64,000 bases of DNA from Plantago ovata. Taxonomy: Eukaryota > Streptophyta > Magnoliopsida > Lamiales > Plantaginaceae. Below are positions 24,321-35,525 of this stretch, in pieces. Location: assembly GCA_028274465.1 (NCBI GenBank), contig CM051457.1:99695982-99759981 (forward strand). The letters are read 5' to 3'. A program made the position numbers and the translations under genes. The first letter of the stretch is position 1. The number at the start of each line of letters is the position of its first letter. The notes under the pieces are model-generated. The model worked only from the letters and a program-made list of their open reading frames with translations, ran no database searches and was not told the DNA's origin.

Positions 24321-27300
24321 TCACAACAAATATTTGTCTGGAGGTGGCGCCACAAACTCAGTTGTTTTTGGTTTCTTCCCTTTCCTTTCAAATTTGTTCT
24401 TCAATCTTTCTTTCTTCCTCCCCTTCGTGCTTGCAATCTGTGGGTCTAGAACAATAGGTTGTTCTGTAGTAGTTGATGCAGCACTAGTCGATGCAGGTTT
24501 AGTGTTGGGGCTGTCGGGTGCTTGTTCTTGTGGTCTTTCCGGGAACTTTGTTGTATTTATAATACTTAGTATGGCCTCCATGTCGCGTTTGTATCCATCT
24601 TCCAAAATCTTCCTTGCTTCCTGGTTCCCTTCTGACTTCAAGGTCATTTTTGTGTACCTCCTGTTCATTTTTTGTCTCCAAGCAATACATTCCTGCAGCA
24701 TTTTTAAGAACATGGACATATTTTTGAAAAACATAGACAATATTTCCAGAAACATGGACTTATGCAGAAAATAGAGTTTTACCTCTGCATTAACATTTGT
24801 GCTTTTTGTACGGAGTACTCGGTCCCAAACTTTCTCTTTCAATGTTTTTGTCCAACGTTGGAGGATGTACTCATCAGGAATCCGTTTAATATCATGCTTA
24901 TCCAAGATACGGAGGCAGTGCTTGCAAAGCCATCCAACTTCTTCAAAGTGCCTACATCCACAACTGATTTCAATGCGACCTGTTGGGTGCTTTATGAACA
25001 TAACAGTTGAAACATCGTCTAAATCGTCTTCTTTAATTACATCATACAACTTTTTGTCACCGAAGTCCATAGATAATGTTGCATTTGTTTCAAATGATCT
25101 ACTGAACTCCTTTTGAAAGTACTTGAAAATTTTCAGTGTATACACCTGAAAATTAAGAACATCAATTTAATATATGCATAAATATATACTACCCATGTTT
25201 ATGTAAAAACTATCCATGTTTCTAGAAATACTACCCATGTTTCTAAAAATATAAACATATTATTACCCATGTTGCAGTATATTGAAATTTTTTTACCTCT
25301 GCAGCATGTTTCACTAAGCCGGAACGCACATATATTTTTGGTGACTGATAGGAGTTCTTGAATTCTTTGAGCGATTCGTTTGTTCGCCAACGGGTTATCA
25401 TGGCATCAAACAATCTGAAGAATTGCGTCAGAGATGTGTTTTTGTTGGACTTGAATGAAATTGAGTTGTTTGTACTCTCACTTCGTTGCGACGATATGAT
25501 GCCGGCTGAGAAGAATGTCTTGCTTAGTGCAGGGGACCACTTTTCCTTGAATGTGTATAATCTTTTGAACCATTTCTCATCTTGAAGATCATATATATCA
25601 ACCATTCCAGCCCAATATTCTTCAAATTCTTCCTCATTGGAGAATCCATATAAGCACAAAGTGAAAGCATCATTGAAAGTGCTATCATGCCTTAGCCTTG
25701 CAACATTAGTTATGGCATTTTGGTAGAGATGCCACAAACACAGTCTGTGTCTTGTTTCATCACCAAACACCTGCGTAGTTGAGAAGATGACATATATTTC
25801 TTAGAACATGGATAGTATTACTTAGAACATTGGAAATATTACAAACAACATAAATACCTGCAGAATAGCTTTGGATATAGCTTTATCTTGATCAGTGAAT
25901 ATTGTAACTGGCTTCTTTTTCCCCATTGACTTCAAGAACTCTTCCATAAGTCAGATAAATGATTCGGCACTCTCATTTGCAATGAAAGCGCATGCGAACA
26001 TAACATTGTTCCAATGGTTATTTACGCCGACAAAAGGCGCACAAATTAAGCCATATTTGTTTGTTCTGAAGGTAGTGTCGAATATCATTACATCGCCATA
26101 AAGTTCATAATCATCCTTCAGAGATCAATTTTCAATGGATTAGACAAAGATTATATGAATTGCATGGCATATCAAGCAGATTTCCAGTGAATATTGAATA
26201 AAACATAGAAACTATTACTTGGAACATAGATAATATTTCATAAAACATATAGATTACCTGCATCATAGAGTCTCTCCAGTATAGGCCGCATAATCTGCCT
26301 TTTTCATCCAACTTTTGGGTGTAATAAAATTGGGGATCCTCTTCTTGTCTTTGCTTTAGCATATCCAGCACATTCTGAGCATCTGCACCACCCATTTTCT
26401 TTGTTCTATATCTTGTTATGTAGTTGATATGGTCTCGTTTGATGTTTCCAACGTTCTCTTGTCCACCAGCGACCTCTACCATATAGTTGAATGCATCTGT
26501 AGGTCTCAGCATAGCTCTTTCCATTATCTCCAACATCTCTGCCTTCTCATCTGTAAGTCAATATACATATGGATTAAGAACATAAAATATTAAGAACAGA
26601 ACATAGGCATTATATTCAAAAACATTGAAAGTTCTTCTTTGACCTGAAATTTTTCGTTCAGATCTGTGATAGTGGCTCCATTGGGGTCTTGTCAGGTTAT
26701 GGGTATGATCAGTTATATGTGTGTCAACCACATACTTACTGATGTCATACAAGTACTTGATCCTCATTTGTGCTTTGCAATCTTTCTTCATAATAGTATT
26801 TTGCCTTCGCCTTTTTTTTATCATTTCACCTTCTTCATTCACTGCAGGGGATGGTGTGAGCATTGGGCTTTTTTCAATTTTTGGAAGTCCAGCACAACTA
26901 CAAAGAAAGTACTTTTCTCGAATTTCGCCATCTTTTCCACGACGAGATGTTGCCTTCTTGAAAGAGAACCCTACGCTTTTAGCATGTCTTTTGTACAAGT
27001 CATGTAACTCATCAAAAGTTCCTGTGATGCCTTTCAAACTTCCACGGACATCAAAATCGTCACTAAGATTACTTGCATCTGTATGTTGGTGAACATAGCA
27101 TAAAGAGTTTAGAACATGGCATGTTCTACTGTGAACATAGGCAATATGGCTGAAAACATAGAGCACTAACAACATGGAAAGTATTACATTGAACATAGCT
27201 AATACTTATTGAAACATAGAATATACTTTTGCAGGTTATTTCATCATGAATTTTATGTTATCATATTGGTCTGAAACAGAGCCTTGCATAAACATTGAGA

Positions 27301-28039
27301 ACATGGCATACAGATTCAGTTGATGGCATTTTCTACTGTGAACATAGGCAATTCGGCTGAAAACATAGAGCAATGAGAACATGGAAGGTATTTCATGGAA
27401 CATAGCTAATACTTATTGAAACATAGAATATACTTTTGCAGGTTATTTCATCATGAATTTTATGTTATCATGTTGGTCTGAAACAGAGCATTGCATAAAC
27501 ATTGAGAACATGGCATACAGATTCAGAACATGGCATTTTCTACTCTGAACATAGGCAATTCGGCTGAAAACATAGAGCAATGAGAACATGGGAGGTATTT
27601 CATGGAACATAGCTAATACTTATTGAAACATAGAATATACTTTTGCAGGTTATTTCATCATAAATTTTATGTTTGTTATCATGTTGGTCTGAAACAGAGC
27701 ATTGCATAAACATTGAGAACATGGCATACAGATTCAGAACATGGCATGTTCTACTGTGAACATAGGCAATTCGGCTGAAAACATAGAGCACTGAGAACAT
27801 GGGAGGTATTTCATGGAACAGTGCATACGAATGTTATAAAACATAGATAAAGTTTGCCAGAACATGGAAATCGTTTAACAGCAACAGAATTCAACCTATA
27901 TACCTGTTTTTGACGTCGTTGTGGTTGCAACAATGGTGGTAACATGAATTGAAGCATCAGGAACATGTTCATCATCCCGAACAACAGGTTCACTATCCCC
28001 AGCAACAGGTTCTTCACGATTTGCTGCACAATCAAACAT
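24321..28039 (-). pseudogene. FAR1/FHY3-type MULE transposase with one in-frame stop
   Basis: Seven minus-strand exons: 27904-28039, 26644-27078, 26258-26550, 25858-26115, 25297-25770, 24783-25145, 24321-24692; 776 codons. Exon 2 is a FAR1-type DNA-binding domain (SVGFSFKKATSRRGKDG, later CKAQMRI). Exons 4-5 are the MULE DDE core: IFDTTFRTNKYG with the first Asp, TIFTDQDKA with the second, then the RLCLWHLYQN box. Exon 6 carries a complete SWIM zinc finger, C594-G-C596, C606-K-H608. Exon 7 is basic and ends APPPDKYLL. Codon 343 (25951-25953) is TGA where the family has Trp, inside the catalytic core. Everything else is open, so the lesion is recent or rescued in some way I cannot see. Relationship to FAR1/FHY3 transcription factors is through their MULE ancestry. 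Confidence 0.85.
27105..27830 (+). repeat. 207-bp tandem array in intron 1 of the transposase gene
   Basis: AACATAGCTAATACTTATTG occurs at 27192, 27399 and 27606, a period of 207 bp, with a partial unit upstream at about 27105 and another downstream. Each unit itself contains about six AACATAG/AACATGG motifs. Copies differ by small changes only. The array lies between exon 1 and exon 2 of the transposase gene. Confidence 0.9.
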
Positions 28040-28489
28040 CTAACAACAAATACAACAAATCAGGTATAAATTTAACATAATTGAATTATATATACGCCGA
28101 TCTATCAGTTTTAACAAGCTTGCGACCACAAACAATGAGAACGACGGGCGTATGGGATGAATCATGCACGTATGAGCTTTTTTAACAACGAGAACGATGA
28201 ACGTTACCTGTACAGAAGCTACGTAGTCGATTTGGTGGTGATTCCGCGGCGGAACGGCGGTGATTGGTGGCGGCGGCGAGACGGAGATCGTCGGCTGCAG
28301 TTTCTCTCTCTAGCCGTTTTCTCTCTCTACCGGAAGAATCTCGCGATGATAATGACGACACGTTTGTTTTCTGATGTTAGTATATGTTATATATAGGATC
28401 CATATTGTTATAACCCGGTTTTGACCCGGTTTTTAGCTTTTGGTTGGGTTGTGGGGTATTTTAGAAACTAGTAGTTGTTTTGGGGTTGG

Positions 28490-28555
28490 TTTATAATTAA
28501 TATAAATTGGTCTCTATGGTCTCTATCTAGAGATGGTCTCTCAAGAGACTCACTC
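28490..28555 (-). repeat. Right terminal inverted repeat of MULE 1
   Basis: Read on the reverse strand it begins GAGTGAGTCTCTTGAGAGAC and then has TCTCTAG and further AGAGACC blocks. It is immediately followed by the right copy of the duplication (28556-28564). Confidence 0.8.
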
Positions 28556-28564
28556 TATAAGATA
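28556..28564. repeat. Target-site duplication of MULE 1, right copy
   Basis: TATAAGATA, identical to 18904-18912. Confidence 0.85.
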
Positions 28565-28842
28565 TCATGTAATTGTTTATCAAATAAACGATGATTTCTA
28601 AGTTATTAAGTTTAACAAAAATTCGAAATTAAAAAAGTAAGACAAAGACAAAAACAAATCAAAATAGTTTTTTTTTTAAATTATCCAATCTAAAATAATA
28701 TATAATTTTGTACATTGTCATTTATTTTTAATTACTAATATATTAGAGAATTAGGGGTTATGGTTAGCTTTTTATATTTTAAAATTTTGTATTTAGTTGG
28801 TCAAAATCAATTGAAATTGTGTCTCAACTACTATTGATGTGT
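28565..28842. other. AT-rich spacer between the two MULEs
   Basis: About 280 bp of AT-rich sequence between two independent insertions. I see no gene, RNA or repeat in it. It is presumably the original upstream region of the host gene's locus. Confidence 0.6.
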
Positions 28843-29272
28843 TTGCTTTAATGCTAAAGTCTACGGGGAGGCCGACCTTTCCTAATACGAAGGAAAGGCC
28901 TGGTTTTGTGCAAAACTCGGTGGTTTTGTGACTGGTTTTGTCAAAAACTCGCTATTGGTTAAACCGCTCGATTTTTTGAAAACCCGGTCCACTGTAGCTT
29001 ATATCAAAAGCGATTCACACAGAAAACACATAATTCAACGTGTTTACTGTGTGAAATCCCTTTTTTCTCTCTGCAAATTCTCATCTTCTTCTCCTGCTTC
29101 TAAATCTCAAACTTTTCTGATTGATCGAAGAAACAAGCCGATTGTTCTCCTATTTTCTTCGTTTATGCTACCTTTGTGTTTGATTTAGTGTTCTCAATGT
29201 ATTTTGTGAGATCTAGGGTTTCGAATTTGGTTTCTTCTCATATCCGATTTCACAGATCTAGGGATTTGAATC

Positions 29273-30158
29273 ATGACGAAGATGAAGGGTTCTTCTGGTG
29301 TTTCAGACGTTGTTAATCCATTGAAGAAGTTATCACGACGGAGAGTTGATTCTTCCAGTAATGGTATGTTAGTTTAGTTGTTGTTTTTGATATTGTGAAT
29401 CTGTTTTTTGTTGTGTTTTTAAGTGTTTGTGATTGTATTCTTTTCTATTATATGCTCTGTTTGTGTGATGTTATGGTTCAAGTGTGTTACAGTTTTAAGT
29501 GTATGTGGTATGCTTTATAAGATATTTTTGGTGTTGTTTCCGATGGATTTTGGTGTTGTTTTAAGTGTATCTGGTATGCTTATTATTATACTTAGTTTCT
29601 GTTGTTGAATTATTTTTTTCAGTACTAAGTGTTTCTGGTATGCTTATAATGGATTTTGCTGTGTTTTTAAGTGTCGTTGGGATTATGAAATTGATTTAAG
29701 TGGGAATATTATGATTTTAGATCCTGATATTTGTGTTGTTGTAGGTTTAACGGATCATGTTATGCTATGTAAGGTCTTGTGTTATGGTTTTTAGGGGGTG
29801 TAATCTTATGCTGCTTTAGTTTTTTTGCTGAAGAGTTACGGTGTAGTTGTATGATTTTAAGGGGTCGTGCTATATTTATAAGGGATATTTATAAGGGATC
29901 ATGTTATGTTATTGTTTTAAAGTGTGACACTGTGCTTTTAAATGTGTTGCTGATGTTTTACTTTTTTCTTTTGTTCAGTTGTTGATGCTTTTGACACTGG
30001 AGAGAAGATGAAATAAGAGGCAAGATGCCCCTGTTATCGTATAATTGCTCGTTGTGTAGCTGTTGGTGTTTCAAATTATGAAGAGTTGATGACAATTGAA
30101 TGGAAGCTACATAGTTTGCGAGTTGCGTTAAAAGTCAACAATATTTTGAAGAAGTAGG
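29273..30158 (+). pseudogene. Remnant of a MULE-borne gene (possible Ulp1-like N-terminus)
   Basis: The first exon 29273-29364 opens MTKMKGSSGVSDVVNP with basic residues and ends at a GTATGT donor. A second exon-like segment follows a TTTTGTTCAG acceptor at 29979 and reads VVDAFDTGEKMK, then an in-frame TAA, then about 45 further codons without similarity I recognise. The layout (short basic first exon, long T-rich intron) copies the Ulp1-like gene of MULE 1. Protease and transposase domains are absent. Confidence 0.4.
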
Positions 30159-30559
30159 ATTTGTAAAAATGTCCTGGACAAACTGTTTATTTGGATGTTA
30201 TTTGAAGTAGTTTCTAATTTCAGCAATTAGTTTTTGCCTTTTTGAACAATTAGTTTGTGTATGTTTTTAAGCAGTGGTTTAATATGAAATTCTTATCTGT
30301 TTTGGTTATAATTTTTTTTATATGATGTTCTGGCTTTAATATATAAGATGATGCGACTGTTGGACAAAGTGTGCATGTTGGATGTTATTTTTGGATCGAG
30401 TAGTGTGTGATGTTAACAGTTAGTCTTTGGTCTTGGATAATTGGTTTGTGTATGGTCTTAAGTGGTTTTAACATGCAAACACTGTATTGTGACGTTTAGT
30501 TTCCTGTCTAATTTTTTAAGTAGTATAGAAAATGTGCATTAAATTTATAATTGATTTCT

Positions 30560-32600
30560 TAGAAGCACAATAGTGGGTACTTAAAACCACAAGTGTACGT
30601 ACTTAAAACCACAATAAGATACTGATAACTACACCAACTCGTTATAAGAGATATATGATACGATTATAAGGGTTTGTCATAAGAATTACCGATGATATGT
30701 TTTATCATTCTATATTATACTTCTAAGATCTTTTGTTATACTTTATTTAAGGCGCAATGTAATTAAAATTATGACATCATGCAATGAGCTAGTGTAAAAT
30801 TGAATAGTTCAATCATGTAAGAATTGAAACATTTACTCAACTGAAGTTTTTACAACTAGTATTAGCAAATAAACAAAATTACAACAATCGTTCTCCATTA
30901 AAAATCATAATTTGAGTTTTTAGAACAACAACAATGGGTACTTAAAACCACAATTTGGATACATAAAACCCCAACAAGGGTACTTATAACACACCAACTA
31001 TTGTATGAGATATATGAGACCATGCCAACTAGTGTAAAATTTAATGCTTCATTATATTCATGTCAGGACTGAAACATTCAGTCACTTGGAGTTTTTAAAA
31101 CTAGTATTCTCAAAGCAACAAAATTACAACAAGCTTTCATGTGATGTTTCTTATGCAAAATGAATCTGGGTCTTTGAAATTGGCCTCTCGCGAATAAACT
31201 TGTTCGTGATCTTTGAAGCAACAAAATTGGTGTTACTGATACTTGTAGTCATCCTTTGTTATTCCATCTCTCCAGAAACTAGCAGTCAGCCTAGCATCTT
31301 CACCTACAGGTAGCGGTGATAAAATTATGGATCTTCATCCTTATGTTTCTGGGAAAAAAAAAAAAAAAAAAACAGCAAAACCGTAACATGTACGCTAGAA
31401 TCTGTAACAATTAGACTATCGTAGAAACTGAAATTAATCATAACAACCGGTGTTACAAGTATACTATGCAGATTAAAAACCATAACACAACGTGATTAAT
31501 TCAATGAAACAATGGAGAAACATACTTCACAAACTTAATACCATGCATAACAACAAGATTTAAAAGTATACAGGAGCTTAATTACAAATTGTTTCTGAGG
31601 TTCGATTTCTTCAATTACTTCCACATCTCAAATTGGATTTCACCAACATCTGAATCTGAACGTTTGATTAACAAATTAGAATTAGAACGTAAATCAATTG
31701 AAATTTAGAAAAACACAGAAGAATCGTCAAAATACGCAAAAACACACAGTAAAACTCTGTAAACACGCACACACAAAAAAGAAAAGAAAATAGATGTTGA
31801 ATTAACATAATTCAGGTCAATAGAAACCATAACTAGTTACATTAAAAACCATAACATGGCATTATCAAATGAAAAAATGCAGAGATATACTAGACAAATT
31901 GAAAATATTATAACACTGTCGATTAAAACCGTAACATGTCATATTAAAAACCATAACATGGTGTTATCCAAAGAAAACAAAAACAGAGACATACTGTACT
32001 AGAAAAATCAAAAATATTATAACAACGTCAATTAAAACCATAAAGCATCATACTAAAAACCATAGCTTGGTGTTATCAAATATAAATATGCACTAACATA
32101 CTAGACAAACTAACAATATTATAACAACGTCGATTAAAACCATAACTAGGAGAGATTAAGTCTGTAACATGTACTCTAGTTAGAAACGGTAGCAATCTGA
32201 CTACCGTAGAAACTGCAATTAACTATAGGTCCATAACAACCATTCTTAAAAGTATACTATGCAGGTAAAAAACCACAACAAGATGCGATTCAATGAATAA
32301 ATGCAGAAACATCGTAGATAAACTAAAACCCAACAACAACAAGGCTTAATAGTAAACTATATTGATTAAAAACCATAATACTACGTTATCAAATAAAAAA
32401 ATCGTAAATATCTTAGGCAAACTAAAATCAGCAACAACATGGCTTAAAATACTTAAAAATACTACTCCAGCGTCAATTAAAAGTATAACATAGCATATTA
32501 GAAACCATAACACGGCGTCATCAAATAAAAATATGTAGAGACATAATACGTAAACTTGAAACTATAATAGGAAGGCTTAAAATTACAGAGAAACTTACAT
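30560..32600 (+). repeat. Interspersed AAAACCATAAC motif field in MULE 2
   Basis: TTAAAACCA(C/T)AA and AAAAACCATAACATGG-like motifs recur about every 50-150 bp. Clear cases lie near 30590, 30950, 31480, 31845, 31950, 32035, 32138, 32365 and 32500. The left half of the element (29400-30000) carries the reverse complement, such as GTTATGGTTTTTAG near 29780. No coding frame is present. Confidence 0.75.
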
Positions 32601-33171
32601 ATTTGTTGCTAGGGTTGAATTTCTTAAATAATTTTCAGATCTGAAAAAGGTTCCTTCTCCAACATCATCGTTTTTGTGACTCGAGTACTCCACTAGTTCA
32701 ATCGGATTGTTTCGAACAGTAAATCATTGAAAAATTCAGGAAAACAACAACCGATCAGAAAAAATAGATCTAAATTGGAGAAATCATCAAATACTATTGA
32801 AAAATCGTATAGAAATAAGAGAATTGTTGGTTAATTCACCTTATCAACGTGCGTCAGAGCTTTTCCTGCACAAATCCGGTGAAAACGAGCCCCGATCGGT
32901 GAAATTCCGTCCAATTTCCGGCGAGATTTCTCGATCGGCAGAGAGAGAGAAAAACGTGAAACACGCAGTTTCACGTTCAACTATGTGTTTTTAGATTTTT
33001 TCTTTTTCTCGCTGGTTTTGGTTGCTTATATAGTAGGTCGGTTTTTAATTGAGCGAGAAACCGGAACGAGAAACCGCCTAGCGGTTTTGTTTTCTGGGTT
33101 TTCAATAAAAAACCAGGCCTTTCCATGTTGGTAGGAGGCTAGCCTTACTATATAATTACTCTTGCTTTAAT

Positions 33172-34841
33172 AGATGTATCGATTACTCATTTGGCTAAAC
33201 TGTTTCCAATTTATCAAACTAACACTTAATAATTCAACATAACACATATAAATTTAAAAAAAAATTCAAATTAATTTCAACTTTATTCCAAAATAATCCC
33301 TAATAAATTTTCAATTTAGAAAAAAAAACACAACATTTAAAAAATAAAATAGCTCCAACCGGTGTTTTGATCTGGAGCTGTGTAAAACGCTCCAATTGGA
33401 GCTTTTACACAGCTTTGATCGGAGCTAACAGGATTTTGTTATTGGAATAATTCAGGTACTAGAATTATACAAGGAAAAAAAAAGATAGAAGGAAGAAAAC
33501 AAAAGGAAAAAAAAAGAGAGAAAAGGAAGAAAAGAAAAGAAAACGAAAATGAAAACCTAAGTTCATATTTGGTTGTCAATAAATTAACAAAATAAAATGA
33601 AAATGAAAGCCTAAGGTCATGTTTGGTTGTCAAAAATGAACAGTGCTCCTTTTTTTTTAGTTGACATTTTCTGGGTTTTTTTTATTTAAACCTAATATCC
33701 ATCCATCCATCCATTAATTAATTAAACATTGAAACCAAGGTTTTATGGTGAGCAAAGAGCACATTTGGAGGTGTGTTCACACTATGTGGAAATTTGCCCC
33801 AAAAATCATTTCATGTTGCTTAATCCTAATCGGCCAATTGGTCTCCAAGGACTTGAAATACTAAAAACCCATGCAAAAATAAACATTGTAAACACCCCGT
33901 GCAAATGTGTATTCCAGGCTTCCAGCAAGCACTAGTATATTCAGAATGTATGGCTCACGATGCTACAACCATAGTTTTGACTTTCCAGGAGCTTCTGTTT
34001 GTTACTCGAAGAAAACTGGTGTTCACTTTGCCTAAATAGAGTTACAAGCTAAATATGTCATATGTTAGTGTACTATTGTTTTAGTTATATATTATGATCA
34101 ATAAAATAAAATAAAAATCAAGTTTACAAGGTTAGAAAGTAACGCATGTACGTCCAGATCGACTTATATACTATTTATATATAATGATCATAAATTCAAT
34201 AAATGGTTTTAATAGTTGTTGTATTTGGTGGACATATTAGAGTATGTTCATGTCAAATTAGTCCAGAGACACAAAATGCAATTTTAAATAATCCATTGTT
34301 TATAACATGCAATACTAAAATGGATACAATTATTTGTGGTCATGCATATGAAAAAATAGCTTATTTGTGGTCATGCATATGAAAAACTAGTTTATTTGTG
34401 GTCATGCATATGAAAGAATAATCGTAGTTCAAATTCTACATATGCCCTTTCAAAATATGAAAGATGAACTATGTTTAGTTTAATTGGTATTTTCAATACA
34501 TATATAGTTGTTATCTCTCTTATAGACGAGGTGGTTGAACATGTCAAATATTACGTTATGTCGTTGCTGCTCCTATGATTCTATGTAGTAGTTGAATTTA
34601 GATAGCATCCACCAGTAATTATTGCGTTAGTTGAGAGAAAGGGAGTGAGATACTATATAAGTAGACATGCAAACTAATATGGTTTGACACCTTTTGTGTT
34701 ATTTCAGAATCAAGTTTGTGTTTCCTAAGTGGACAATATTATTTTAAAAGCTTTCAGCCGTTTCAAGAAAAAACACAGTGGACAAATTAGCTCACTAACA
34801 TTGCGCTTCTCCGTAGAAGGCTTAATCTTAAACTTGTTCTC
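33172..34841. other. AT-rich intergenic DNA
   Basis: I see no supported gene. It includes a purine-rich stretch (33470-33560), a short dispersed duplication around 33560 and 33615 (TTTGGTTGTCAA), and a threefold tandem repeat near 34328-34420 (TTATTTGTGGTCATGCATAT, about 33-bp period). Open frames here are short and lack codon bias. Confidence 0.6.
34328..34422. repeat. 33-bp tandem repeat, three copies
   Basis: TTATTTGTGGTCATGCATAT followed by GAAAAA(A/C)TAG repeats three times in direct orientation with minor differences. Confidence 0.85.
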
Positions 34842-34849
34842 ATTTCATG

Positions 34850-35517
34850 TAGTGGCGAAACTATCAAGGCGCAAGGTTTGCTGCCCCTGGAATTTTGCTA
34901 CGAAACTACTATTATATCCTTATCCATCAATTTTTTACTATAAAATATATACCGTTTCTTGCGCGTCAAAGTTACACCTACTTTGTATGTCTGAGTGGTT
35001 TGTACCTTGTGTTTGTAACTTGATAATGCAAGTTCTTACTTAAGCCCCACTCTTCTCACAATTATGTCATTTTTTCTTATTTTAACCTTTCTTGTTTACT
35101 TAGTCTCATTTTTCATGGCCTTGTTTTTCTTTTACTCAATCCTTTTTATATCAAATTTTCATAGATACTTCTATATGTTTTTCTACATAATCATTTTTAC
35201 GTTTAGACACTTATTCATTTGTTTCATAAAAGACTATTATTCGTTGTATGGTTCGACGAGAAATTTTGTATGTTAGGTTGTACAAGCACATAGAACTTTT
35301 ATAGTTTGGTTGTGATACGTCGCTAAAGCTTGCCTAGAGATTGTTGGCATATCCTTGCTTGTTTGGTTATAATGAAATGTGATGATGCGTTCCAAAAAAA
35401 AAAAAAAAAGAAAAAAAAAAAAATTCAATTTCCAAAAAGAAAAAAAAAATGATTTTGTATCGTATTTGTTTAAGTTAAAGTTGCTCCCCCTGACCAAAAT
35501 TTCTGCGTTCGCCCCTG
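34850..35517. mobile_element. Non-autonomous hAT-like element (668 bp)
   Basis: An exact 8-bp duplication, ATTTCATG, lies at 34842-34849 and 35518-35525, the length made by hAT transposases. The ends are TAGTGGCGAA on the left and, reversed, CAGGGGCGAA on the right, 8 of 10 matching and similar to common plant hAT termini. The interior is AT-rich with A runs near 35394-35432 and has no transposase frame. Confidence 0.75.
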
Positions 35518-35525
35518 ATTTCATG

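Larger units (their letters stand above)
18913..28555. mobile_element. MULE 1: Mutator-like element with Ulp1 protease and FAR1-like transposase genes
   Basis: A 9,643-bp element bounded by a perfect 9-bp duplication (TATAAGATA). The imperfect terminal inverted repeats share AGTCTC and AGAGACC followed by TCTCT (left 18913-18960, right 28490-28555 on the reverse strand). Two genes converge: a Ulp1/C48-type protease (plus) and a FAR1/MULE transposase (minus), with about 490 bp between their stop codons. MULEs carrying Ulp1-like genes are known in plants (for example the Kaonashi group of Arabidopsis). Introns and intergenic DNA are filled with AACATAG/AACATGG motifs. The transposase has a nonsense codon, so this copy probably cannot move on its own. 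Confidence 0.9.
28853..33161. mobile_element. MULE 2: gene-poor Mutator-like element
   Basis: A 4,309-bp element flanked by a perfect 10-bp duplication, TTGCTTTAAT, at 28843-28852 and 33162-33171. The imperfect terminal inverted repeats (about 55 bp) share GGAAAGGCCTGGTTTT and, further out, GAGGCCGACC-like against AAGGCTAGCC-like sequence. No complete gene remains. A short exon-like segment at 29273-29364 (VVNPLKKLSRRRVDSSSN) with a GTATGT donor resembles the start of the Ulp1-like gene of MULE 1, so I read this as an internally deleted relative of that kind of element. Most of the interior is filled with AAAACCATAAC-type motifs. Confidence 0.8.

Noticed and set aside
24334..24774. Plus-strand open frame opposite the transposase C-terminus
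   Set aside because: It is the antisense shadow of exons 6 and 7, which show the SWIM finger and correct splice sites.
27105..27830. Regular repeats that might suggest a CRISPR array
   Set aside because: Units are 207 bp and contiguous with no spacers, in a plant transposon intron.
35310..35345. ACGTCGCTAAAGC, resembling the CACTA subterminal unit
   Set aside because: A single occurrence inside the hAT-like element, without CACTA ends nearby.
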